Positions 49,001-59,700 of a DNA stretch of 64,000 bases are shown in pieces. The notes below the pieces were generated by a model. The model saw only the letters and a program-made list of their open reading frames with translations. It did no database searches and was not told the DNA's origin. Location: assembly GCA_902729315.2 (NCBI GenBank), contig LR746267.1, forward strand, positions 8,496,424-8,560,423. The letters are read 5' to 3'. How positions within the stretch are numbered: the stretch's first letter is position 1; each line of letters opens with the position of its first letter. The translations under genes were made by a program, and so were the position numbers. The DNA is from Spirodela intermedia (lineage: Eukaryota > Streptophyta > Magnoliopsida > Alismatales > Araceae).

Positions 49001-50388
49001 ATGTTTAAATTCATGGGTCAAATCAGAATTATAATCATAATTAAGGTTTTGTAATGAGTGAGATGAGCATATGCGGTTCAACGGCAATCATTTGGGGTAC
49101 TTGTCTAATTTCTTCCTTTTCAATGTATGTTCCTTGATCGGTCATTTTGTTTGGTGTAATAAAATAAGCATTTGTCGATTTAATGTCATCATTAATTTAT
49201 TTATCTTCACGTTTAATCATTTATCGCTAAATTCTTGTTTACTGATTGGATTCTATCTATCTTTTTGGTATCGGTAACATTTTGAATTCACCCCCAAGTT
49301 CATATTTTTTTCGAGATGCAGCTAGCCAAGCAGTCAGAAATCTACACTGGCATGGAGGAAACGGGCTCTGGGGTGACGTTGATACCAACGAACCAGTATA
49401 CCCAATGGCCGATGACATGAGAAATGGAAGTGGCGAACCGCAGTCATCTTCTGTAAGCGACAGGAGAGGCATATTGTCCGACCTTCAATTGCTGGGGTCG
49501 GAGCTTGCTTCTGTCCTCAACTCTCTCGGGTCTAGGACGAATATGATAATTTCACGCAAGGTATTAGGGATAATTCCAAGTTCATGTCAAGGTATTAGGG
49601 AATATGATCATCTTCTCTAATGTTGATATGCTATGGTTCTGCCTTATTTTTCCTTATCGATTTTTAGGGTCGCCAAAGCTCCTTTGAGGAGTTGAACAAG
49701 CTTTCTGATGATTTGGAGTTCAAGGAAACGGAAATAGCCAATGTTCAGGACAAGGTACGATCGATTAAGGCAAAATTATCGGCATTAGAAGGCAAGATCG
49801 CGCTTAGATCAATGTAAGGAATCCTCTGCAAGTCCACATTTGGCCCAGGTCACTCGTTCCCTTCCTTCTGTTCCAATGAACACCCTCCTCTTTACAGCGA
49901 AGCGACGAAGATTCTGGGGGAGAAGCAGAAGAGGATTGATGCAGTTCAGAGGGTACTGGGCCTCCTCTCCACGGCCTACATTGTTTGGTCAGGCTCGGCT
50001 TCTGAGGTCTTCTTGGCTGGCTCCTTCGATGGATGGGCCACTCAGGTCGGTCCTCGTGTTTCGAGCTATGAATCCCATTCTCTGTTGATTCATCATCCTC
50101 ATTCTCGCTGAAGCTCTCGCTTTCCTTTTTCTGTTCTCTTTAAGAGGCGAATGGAGAAGTCGAGCACCGGCATCTTCACTCTATACCTGAAGCTGTACCC
50201 GGGCCAGTATGAGGTGGGCAGTTCATCCTGTGTTCTTGGTGTTCGGCTTCCCCCAAACCGCTACTCCCTTGCTGACTTCAACCCTTCTGCAGATCAAGTT
50301 CATCGTCGACGGCGTGTGGATGGTCGACACCCGTCGGCCGATTGTGCACCATTCTGGGTTCGAGAATAATCTCCTGACCGTCCGGTGA
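46066..50388 (+). CDS. CBM48 starch-targeting protein (PTST2/PTST3/FLO6-like), plastid
   Basis: Seven exons: 46066-46706, 46843-46973, 49322-49560, 49668-49813, 49898-50045, 50145-50213 and 50293-50388, totalling 1470 nt, or 489 aa. The ATG at 46066 begins MALLATTLLSVHVCTILTPR, a Ser/Pro/Arg-rich plastid transit-like peptide. A conserved plant segment follows: ILALEAEIYDFMEESSKPN, FPTKKELVAAMRMDL, then GGWLVYGWDLDD. GIEGILNRLEKERSLSYPE comes from exon 2. A coiled coil is encoded in exon 4 (FEELNKLSDDLEFKETEIAN onward). The C-terminus is a CBM48 glycogen/starch-binding module: EVFLAGSFDGWATQ, GIFTLYLKLYPGQYEIKFIV, VDGVW, ENNLL. In Arabidopsis and rice, PTST2/FLO6 and PTST3 bring starch synthase or isoamylase to starch granules. 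Which paralogue this is remains open. The 2.35-kb second intron could hide an extra exon, although the flanking phases fit without one. Confidence 0.87.
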
Positions 50389-50858
50389 TTGCGATCGAGT
50401 GAGATTTCGCACGAAAATGCGCGAAGTTACTCGTTCTATCCGGTCGATCAGACCCAATTCTTTGACATTCATGAATTGTACAGCCTAACAGTTCTGTGAC
50501 CCAGAAGCCCATCTTTATTCTTTCTCCTTATCCGCCATAATCTGATCTCCACCCGACTTCGCGAGCTACCCCCACCTCTGTGGATTGGGTCCATGTTCAT
50601 CCGGGAATCTTGAAAAGGGAAGAAAAGGCGGCGTCTTTCTTTCTTTCTTGAGGTGCAGAACCTTGGGAGTTTCGAGTCAACGTCATCTTTGGGAGCAATG
50701 TGGAGCGGGAAAGGAGAACGCCAGCTTGTTGGGCCCGCGGGAAGGAGACCGGAGTTGATAGAAATGTCAGCGGACCGCCCAAAAATATTCACGCGGGCTT
50801 TATTTCCGATGTGGGCTTCGCCGCCTCTTGGGCCCTCACAATTATGGAATTGGGCTAT

Positions 50859-50889
<31 letters not shown>

Positions 50890-51128
50890 GTATGTTAGTG
50901 ATGAGAGAGAAGTCGCTCTGCCGTCATTTCACGTCGATGGCTTCTTGTCAAATCAGATAACGTGACTTTCAGACGTCGCGTCTAGCGCTGCGAGCAGAGG
51001 GGCAGAAGGTGAGAGGCGAAGACAGAGCAGGAGCACGCTATAGATTGATAGATTCACAACGGCGCCTCTCGCCCTCACCACCTAAATATCGTCGGCGGAG
51101 TAAAAATTGTAATTTGGTGACCGTCGCG
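50389..51128. other. Convergent 3' flanks of PTST-like and NPF genes
   Basis: 3' untranslated regions of both genes and a (GA)n tract at 50851-50881. No gene recognised. Confidence 0.5.
50851..50881 (+). repeat. (GA)n tract
   Basis: About 15 GA units between convergent genes. Confidence 0.9.
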
Positions 51129-53497
51129 TCATCCTCGCCGACGAGAGTCGCCGGGGTACACCGGCGAGAGCTCCTGTTCGCCGGCGCCGGGGGCGACGCT
51201 GCTGCCGCTGCCCTTGTAGCGGTAGAAGTGAGCGCAGACGAGGAAGTAGAGAAGGTTGGCGAAGCCCATCCCGGCAAGGAGATAGTAAAAGTACTCGAGC
51301 CGGCCGGCGTTGATGTTGTCGTCCAGCCAGTTCGGCTGGCCGTGCTTGCCGGTCTTCCTCTGCACCACTTCCACCACTAGGCTGCTCAGGTAATTCGCTC
51401 CGGCAATGCTGCAGTAAAAGAGAGATGTCGCGATGCTCCTCATCTGCTCTGGGAACTGCTGGTTGTAGAACTCCATCTGCCCCACGGCGTTGAACGCCTC
51501 CGCCAAGCCCACCAGCGCGAGCTGCGGCACCAGCCACATCACGGACAGGGGCCGCGTGGGCTCCGCCACCGCCCTGTGCCGCCTTCTCTGCTCCACAAGG
51601 CCGGCGACCACCGTGGAGAAAGGGGAGATGAAGTTGCCGATACCCATGCGCTGCAGCAGCGTGATTCCCGACTCCTGCTTGGTGGCCCTCCTCATTAGGG
51701 GCACCAGCAAGCGGTCGTAGATGGGGAGGAAGACAACGATGGAGAGGAGGCTGACGACGCCGAGGGACGCCGGCGGCACTTGGAACTTGCTGCCGAGGCG
51801 GCGATCCATGAAGAAGGCCTGGATCACCGCGAAGGTCCAAAGCTGGGAGAGGGCGAGGAAGCAGGTGATGCCGGAGACCCACACGGGCACGATCCGTATC
51901 AGACACTTCACCTCCTCGATCTGCTGCACGCTGCACAGCCGCCACCGATTTACAGCGGCGCCCCCGCCGCCCTCCTCGTCGCCGCCGGTGCATTTCACCT
52001 CCCCGGGGAGCTTGATGGCGGCTCTGTTAAGAACCCTGTTTTGTTCCAGTCCGACAACGACTTTTAACTATCTCAAAAGTCAGAGTCAAAACGCGACGAG
52101 CAACTACCTGCCGGGACCCGACGTGGCGGCTGTCGGGGTGCGGTCTGGCAGAGTCAGAACGCAAGTGGGGGGCTTTTACCTGAACTGTTGGCTGAGAGGG
52201 AGCCTGACGACGGGCAGAGCAGTGCCGGTGGTCTTCGCCGGCGGATTGAACAGGGTCGCCTCCTGCTCCGGTGGAGATGGGAGCGGCAGCGACCGCTTCC
52301 TGTAGGCGGCGGCGAATACCTGGACGACGCCGGCGAGGACGCTGCCCTCCGGCGGCACGTAGACGTAGAGCCCGGCGCCGAACAGGAACAGGGCGAGGGA
52401 CAGAAGCATCAGCCCTGCGGGGACGGCCATGCCGACCGCCCAACTCACACTGTCCTGCAGGTACACCACGAAGGTGAGGCCGACCATCACGGCCGCCGTG
52501 TTAGTGGTGTAGTACCAGTTGAAGAAGCTATTGGTCCCCCGGCGGCCCTCCTTGGTGGTGCGATCGAACTGGTCGGCCCCGAAGGGGAGGTTGCAGGGTC
52601 GCACCCCGCCGGCGCCGACCGTCAGCAGCGACAGAGACGCCACCAGCATGGCCGACTGCGCCGCCGTCGGCCCGACACATCCCACGCCTTTCGCCGGCTG
52701 CGCCGCCCCCGCGTCGCAGGACGGCGGTCTCAGCTCGGAGACGCTCGCCGTGAGAGTCATCCCTACCATGCCCTGCATCGTCACGGACACAGTAGAAGGA
52801 AACAGTAGAGAAATTTCAATAAATGCAGAGAAAGGACCAGGGTGGAAGGAACTTGGGATCTTCTGAATAATTAATTCCCTCTTCGTCTGTTCATTGATGG
52901 GCTCAGCCGGCATGAAGAGGAATGTGGATAGTGATCGAGCAGTGGAATTCGCCTCTGGAAGGGAGGAAAGGAGAGGTGATGGGGGAGGGGGAGCGTACTA
53001 ACCAGGAAGGTGGCGACGCAGGCGAGGACAATGGTGGGGAACCTGCCCCAGTAGGCGTCGGAAAGGAAGGCGCCGACCAGGGGGGCGAAGTTGGTGGTGC
53101 CATTCCAGATGTTGGTGAGGTTGGCGGCGGCCACCGCGCCCATGTTGTAGCGCTTCACCAGGTAGACCGTCAGGTTCGTCGTCATCCCGAAGCTCGCCAC
53201 CCTCTCGAACGTTTCGTTGCCTACGGCAAGCTCCGGTGTATAGACCAGTAGATAGAAAGCGAGAGAGCGGCTGAGAGATAGAGAGAGAAGGGGTTTGATA
53301 CCGATGATATACGGCATAGTCTTCCACCCGCCAGGTCTTCTGCCGGGAGTGATGGGCATCTGCTCCTCGCCGCCGGTAGTCGTGGCGGCGGTGACGGCGT
53401 CGGTGACACCGCTCCCCCCTACGTTGCTTGCGGACGACGGCGGAGGGAAAAGCCTCCGGTAGCGCCGAGCGATCTCTTCCTCCCAGCGCCTCTTCAT
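51129..53497 (-). CDS. NPF2: NRT1/PTR family (NPF) transporter, NPF2-like
   Basis: Four exons on the minus strand, 53302-53497, 53003-53220, 52180-52772 and 51129-52035, totalling 1914 nt, or 637 aa. It starts MKRRWEEEIARRYRRLFPPP, then has a Gly/Ala-rich segment and the conserved GGWKTMPYIIGNETFERVAS. That includes the ExxER proton-coupling motif (ETFER) in the first membrane helix. Further family marks: NLTVYLVKRYNMGAVAAAN, NFAPLVGAFLSDAYWGRFPT, GAGGVRPCNLPFGADQFDRT, FFNWYYTTNT, and in the C-terminal half WLVPQLALVGLAEAFN, GQMEFYNQQFPEQMRS and NWLDDNINAGRLEYFYYLLA. About twelve membrane helices with a long central loop between the sixth and seventh. NPF proteins move nitrate, peptides, hormones or glucosinolates with protons. 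The NPF2 assignment is from recall; substrate is unknown. The third exon is very GC-rich. Confidence 0.94.
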
Positions 53498-53535
53498 CTC
53501 GGTCTACACACCCCTCCGCTCTCCTCACAGCCCCT

Positions 53536-53543
53536 CTTTATAT
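53536..53543 (-). promoter_or_regulatory. TATA box of the NPF gene
   Basis: GATATAAA on the minus strand, about 40 bp upstream of the NPF start codon. This implies a very short 5' leader or an upstream alternative. Confidence 0.5.
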
Positions 53544-54093
53544 CCTCTTGCGTGTGGTAAGGCACTGTCTTCTTTCTCTCTCTAGCCCCCTGTTGTCATG
53601 CCCGCATGTGCACATCCGACATACCCCCCCCCCTTTCAAGAGACCCTCTTCTCAGCTGAGAATCTCCCTCCATTCAGATAAACACTCCGTAGATAGACTT
53701 AGAGAGAGAGAGAGAGGCGTCTGCTCGCTCATCTGCCTTGGTGGGTCGTGAGCTGTGAGAAGGCCCGGTGAAGAAAAAGGCAGGAGCATGTGGCGACGCA
53801 TGTGGGAGAGGTCCACCGGTAGGAATTCTGACCGGCGTGTGCCCCGTTTTCTGCTCCTCCCTCATCCCCCCCGGCCATCCCGCCGGTCCCCACAGCTCTC
53901 GGACCCTTTCTTTCCAGAAGAGAACCACGTCCTCCCCAGCCCGGGGGAAGGGGGGAGAGGAGAGGGGGCGCAGAGAGGTCATCTGTCTCCTATTTCCTCT
54001 GTTGATCTAAGGAGAATCCCAACTGAGAAATTAAATCTCCGACTCTCCTCCATCGGACGGAGCCCGTCAGCTGCTTGTGTACACACACACACA

Positions 54094-54133
<40 letters not shown>
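54094..54133 (+). repeat. (GA)n microsatellite
   Basis: About 20 uninterrupted GA units, preceded by an (AC)n patch at 54080-54092. Confidence 0.93.
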
Positions 54134-54135
<2 letters not shown>

Positions 54136-55112
54136 GCAGGGGGATTGCAGAGTATGGGTTTGCATCCACATTACGGGTGAATCCGATGACCAGCGTCCCT
54201 TTCATCCTAGATCTTCTTCGTGAATCATTCCTTCCCCTGGATAATCTTTCTTACTTAAAAGGCCTGCGGCCTTTTTCGGTATTCGATCCGAAAAAAATAT
54301 ACGTCAAGCACTCAGATTTCCTCTCTCTCCGCGTCTTTCTCATACTACAGTTCTCGAACATCCGTTCTGAGGCGGCTGATAGGTTTTGACCGGAACACGT
54401 CCTATTGCTCCTTCGTTGGCTAGGGAGAGGGACCCCTCACAGCCCACATGGCCTGGTCTTCTATTTGGGTCCCTCTCCTCCGAGGGAATGCGCTTCCATG
54501 TGGGCATGGATGACTGATCGCTGTCGTTGCTATACATCGTCTGCTTAGTACGAAGCCCCGGCGTAGGGGGGGGGCCTCCGACCACGTAAAACTTTCTTGT
54601 CCGAAAGAAAAACCAGAGAAGCGAGAGAAAGAGAGAGAGAGGGTTTCTTTTAACTCCAACGTTGCTTGTGTAGTTCTTCGAGAGGGTACGTGCTGATGGA
54701 CTGATTGGGACTGAGCGAGACGCCGGTACTGTTGGCCATAGCCGCCGCTCAGAAGTGGATCCCCGTCTTCCAAGGCGCCGAGCCTCTCGTCTGCCTGGCG
54801 GAGGACGGCCGGCGGGGTCCCCCTCCGGCCGAATGGGACGGCACCTCCCACCTTCGCCGACGCCCACGGTGGCACCGCCCATCCCGTCCTCGGAGTCAGC
54901 CAGCCCTCGGGACGACCTTACCGCGTTGCAGGACCAGTGATCGCTCTGACACGGCGCCGGTCCCCCCGGCAGGACTGCGGCGACGACGGTGTGGATGGAG
55001 CCACGGGATCGCCGCCGTCGGGCCTGCCGCCGCTCGCCGGGGTATTCCCACCGGAGGCGACAATGAAGGAAACGGGCTTAGCTCCAGCTTTCACACTCAC
55101 CCACCTACTACC

Positions 55113-55113
<1 letters not shown>

Positions 55114-55143
<30 letters not shown>
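55114..55143 (+). repeat. (CT)n microsatellite
   Basis: About 15 CT units in intergenic DNA. Confidence 0.93.
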
Positions 55144-55146
<3 letters not shown>

Positions 55147-55753
55147 GACACTACCCCTCCCCCATTAATGCATTTCACCTGCTCCTACGACCACCCAACT
55201 TCTCCATCTTGCTGATTGAATACTAACTAATTAAGCTTGTGAGCTAAGAGTATATAGATAGTCCCAACGAAAGGTTTTTATCCTCTTTCTCTCTCATACG
55301 GCGAGAGAAGCTCAGTCGAGCTCATTTTCCCAAAACCAAACAGTCATCAACGACCGAGAATCCCAGCTCCGGGCGAGCTCACTATATAATAATAGAAAAG
55401 CAACCAACTGAGGAATTGTGGAGATGACTGTATGAAACAGCATTCAATGCACATTATACAGCAATAAAAGGGAAAAAGCAAGGTTTTTTGACCCATGATG
55501 CAGACAGTCTCGAGTATCCCATTCTTGATGGCACTCGTCCTGTGACATAGAGGCACCCTATCATCATCATCACCACCGCGGCCACCATCTTGATTTGTGC
55601 AGGAGGGTGGGTGTGTATGGACTCTGGATCTGAAACCCGGAGAACATGGATTTTTCAGCACTCTAACATGCGGGGGATGAAAAGAACTAAAAGAGAGCCA
55701 GCCCGAGAAGGAATCTTTAGAAAGAAAAGTTACTGATGAATGGAAGACGCAGA

Positions 55754-56691
55754 TCATGGCTTCGAATGGGCAGCTGCGGGGGGGTGATCAGCCGGCTGGT
55801 TTGAGCTCTCCTGTTCAAGCTTGACCCCGCTCGGCTCATCCAGTGACATAGAGGCGACATCCGGGATCTGCGACCCAACATCACCCGAGATTATTCGGAC
55901 GGTTCGTGAATGAAAAAGAGGTAAACAGATCGTCTTTAGACCATCACCTTGGGACACGAAGTGTCCTCGGCCGCCGTCTTCACCGTTTTGACATGCTCTG
56001 TAGTCACCTTCTGAGCTTCCTGGAGACGAGCAATAATTACATACACAAAAAGGGAAATGCTTCATAAGAAATGAAATTATTGAAACTAATATGGAGAAGA
56101 AAAACTGGGTTCAAGGGATCAACAATGGACGGGCAAAGAAAGGATTAAAGGACGAAGAGCATAATGGAAGAGTAGTTGACAGTAATTATCAGCAAAAACA
56201 GTTCACTGTGATGTCGTACTGATGTATTAGATACAAACTACAAGACTGATTAAAGTAAAACTTTGTCTGCCCTTCTAAATATGTATCCTCATATGCATGC
56301 CTAAGCGCGCTAATCCTATATTTCTCTCAGCAAGCCCTTTTTTTTTTACTATATCTTTCATGATTATCTCATGAGAAAGGCTCCATTCTTCCTGACAAGG
56401 TGTTCGCTGCAAGATCTCAGCGTGCCCTGGAGTCTGTGAGGTGGGGGCAAATTTCCCCACCAATACCGAGCTACAAGGGAGAATTTAATAACTTCATGAC
56501 ATCATCAGATGCCGACACTGAAATCAAATAATTTTTTTGATGTTGAAGAAGCAATATGATAAGTTAAAAATAAATAACATACATGTCAGGCATCATATTT
56601 TACTTAATGGATTCTTGCAGGGTGTTCCTCTCTATATTCTGTGTATGTGCATGTGCGTGTGCACGTGAGCGTGGATGCGAGGGGGGGGGGG

Positions 56692-56722
<31 letters not shown>

Positions 56723-59700
56723 CAAGAACCTGATCTTTAATCTCTGTTTCGGCAGCCTCCTTTTTTATTTTTATGCTTTGAACCGGAGGCTTACTGTAAA
56801 ATCAGACGAAGTATCAGATATGAAACTGTCATAACGAAGGAAGGTAAAAGATTAAAAATAAAAAAACACAGTACAGAAGCTGCTCATCCGCATGCTTAGT
56901 GTCATCCATCTCTGTATCAGAATCAGCGTCCCATCTGTCATCTAAATCCTCTTGATCTTCGTCTGCCTGGATATTAAGCAGTTGACAAAAAACATTTATA
57001 AGGAAAAATGATGCATTACACCACCAAGGAAAAAATGTAGCAGCTGGCTACAGTGAAGAAAGTCTATGCTATTGACTATGAGATAAAGCAGTAAGAATCA
57101 TTTGGCATCATCTCATCCAAATGCACATTACTCAGAGCATCCTTCATTAGTCTTATCCTTGATCCTTAAAAATAGAGATTTTCCCAGAACATTTGACGAA
57201 CGTCCTACATTATTGAAAAGTAATCTATAAACTGTTTAAAAACCCTAATGCTATTCACAAGACCGTATAATAATTCAAGATTAGTACCATAATTGGAAAA
57301 CATGACCAGCTAATTAGATAAGCATAACGTCCAAAAAAAGGGTAAGGAGTTATCATATGAACCCAAACCCTACAGTTTTTCTTGGCAAGGTATCGTGCTC
57401 CTCCCTCCACTCCTTGTTCTTCTGATTTTTCTTTTCCCCTCTTCTTTCCCTGATCCTTGTATGGATCTCATCACGAAACCATAGAAAGGTAGACATCACA
57501 TCACAGATAGGTCTCAGGAGACGAGAAACTCAAAGACCCCAATGCCAAGAAGACGAAATGAATATTCTGATTCTGTTACAAAATGGCTCGTTATCTTCAT
57601 GAAAAGAAGGTTTTATAATCCTTAGAAATTGTAAACACCATAGACTCTTCACCTCTCATGGGTGTTCTATTAAGCAGCACCTCCTCAATGTCTTCTGTAA
57701 GTACACCCTTCCATAATAACTAGGTTTCCCAAATTCCTTTTTCTTTCTGTTCCACATAAAGTTGGAGACAATGGATCAGAGAGCCACTTAGGCATATTGT
57801 TTTCATGAAATTGAGAAAAAAGGACGAAAAATGGGTTATCATCCAACACGCCAGACTTGGTCAGGCCAGACTAGGTCTAGCCCGAACCTGGAATCAATTA
57901 CAAGGCCTCAGCCTAAACATAAGCCCCAAGGACAGAAGCTCCAGATCACATTCCTTACGAAGCCCACGCTAAACAATGTAGGCCTGGCCTATAGATAGAG
58001 ATAGATAGGTATGCAAATGGATATAAATAGCGAGAGAGAGAGAGAGAGAGAGAGAACGAGAGCACTGCAGTGATCCAGGGACAACAGCGTGAAGAGAAAA
58101 AGGAGATCCAGGCCTTCATGCTGGATCCTAGTGAAAGCCCAGGGCAAATCATTTGACTAGTTCTATTTTTTTCTTTTTGAATTTGATTTCAAGGCCCAAG
58201 GCTGTTAAAAAACCGGCTCAGGCCAGGCTCTGGTTTTACGCGGGCCATTGACACTTCCAGTTCTTGCACAAGAAAATAATGACTGGAGTCTTTCACTGTG
58301 AATTGAAGGCCCATGCCATCTATCAAAGTCTCATTTACAGGTCATTTATAATCCATAAGCAGCAGCATGATGCACAATCCATAAGCCAGTTTTTAACATG
58401 TTAAAAGGATGGAGGAAAAAAATCCAACTGACAATAATCCAGCCTGCCAATAATGGTTCAAGAAACTGTGAACTGATGGCATCTGCGACCTACCTAATCA
58501 AAACAGACAAGAGTAGTCATCACAGAAAAAGGAGATAAACCATAAACCATGCGACTCCGACCGACTCAAACTGATTCGGCTGACTAGTTTTAAGAAAATT
58601 AAAAGGACGGAAAAAAAACCCTAACAACTCCCGTTTTTTTCTTGATGAAACACCACCATATGTTTCTTGAGCAAACACCAGATTCGAATCAGATTAAAAT
58701 CAGCCAATTCTGGAATCAACCATGCGTTTGCAGTACCAAAGTCTAAACTAGTCGATGGGGTTTGCCCAAACTAAATAACCAGCACAAATCTGGATCCGGC
58801 ACCCTCAGATTCTTGGAGAAAAACCGTACTTCAACTCATATTGCCATATCCATCTGCCTTAGCGTATATCTCGATAGCAGTTTTGAATCTGGAATTCCTA
58901 CGGTTAAAAGATATTCTTTGACGCTCGAAATGGACTGTGTAAAACTTGTCTACATTCCAGAACGCACGAAAAACTGCCTGATTGCCCCTAAAACAGATGG
59001 AAAAATCTTTAAAAATCATGGATTTTTCTCACAAGCAATGCCATCTCCTGTTTCCAACTTGAAAAAAACCGGGATCCAAGATAGAACGAAAATGATGAAG
59101 AAGGTTCTAATGGTGCAATTGGGCTTAGTTATTAGATTTCTAAAGACAGAAGGAAAAAGATTTCGAAACATAAACAAGGACTCGGTCACAAACTTCCACA
59201 TAAAGAAGGAAAGGATGATTGCCATTGAGACATGTCCTTTTTCATGTAAACAAACACAAAATGAAAAGGCATTACTAATATGCAACTAAAACTCCTATCT
59301 GTTTGATTGGAAAGCAATAAGCCTGAGATCATGGCGTTCATGCCAAATGCAATTTATTCATAAAAACTCGAATTGCTTCATGTCGCAACTACAATAGTAC
59401 TTCAAACTTTTGAAATATATGAACTGCAACGCGGGATCATGCCATATAGAGCATGAAAACCTTATTTTTTTGGTAATGTGGGTAAAATAGACGGACAACA
59501 TTTGCCACCAGAAAACAGGCCGAGGAGATGAGGGATTGAGCACTTTGTTCGTCATGATTTCCCCTAAAGTGGCGTGTCAACATGCCAAATACTATCAAAA
59601 GCGCAATGCACGAATTCTGATGGTTTATACATGTCTAGAACGTATAGTTACTATTTTATTATTTTTCAAATATTTTCACCTAAATGGAATCCTTTTTCTT

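Larger units (their letters stand above)
53498..55753. other. NPF promoter side and 3' flank of HDAC
   Basis: Contains the NPF promoter, a (GA)n tract (54094-54133), a (CT)n tract (55114-55143), and GC-rich stretches with overlapping domain-less frames (54340-55226). 55300-55753 is probably the HDAC 3' untranslated region. No other gene recognised. Confidence 0.45.

Noticed and set aside
58762-59289. 175-codon plus-strand frame in the HDAC intron
   Set aside because: Low-complexity Lys/Ile-rich translation of AT-rich DNA with no family match.
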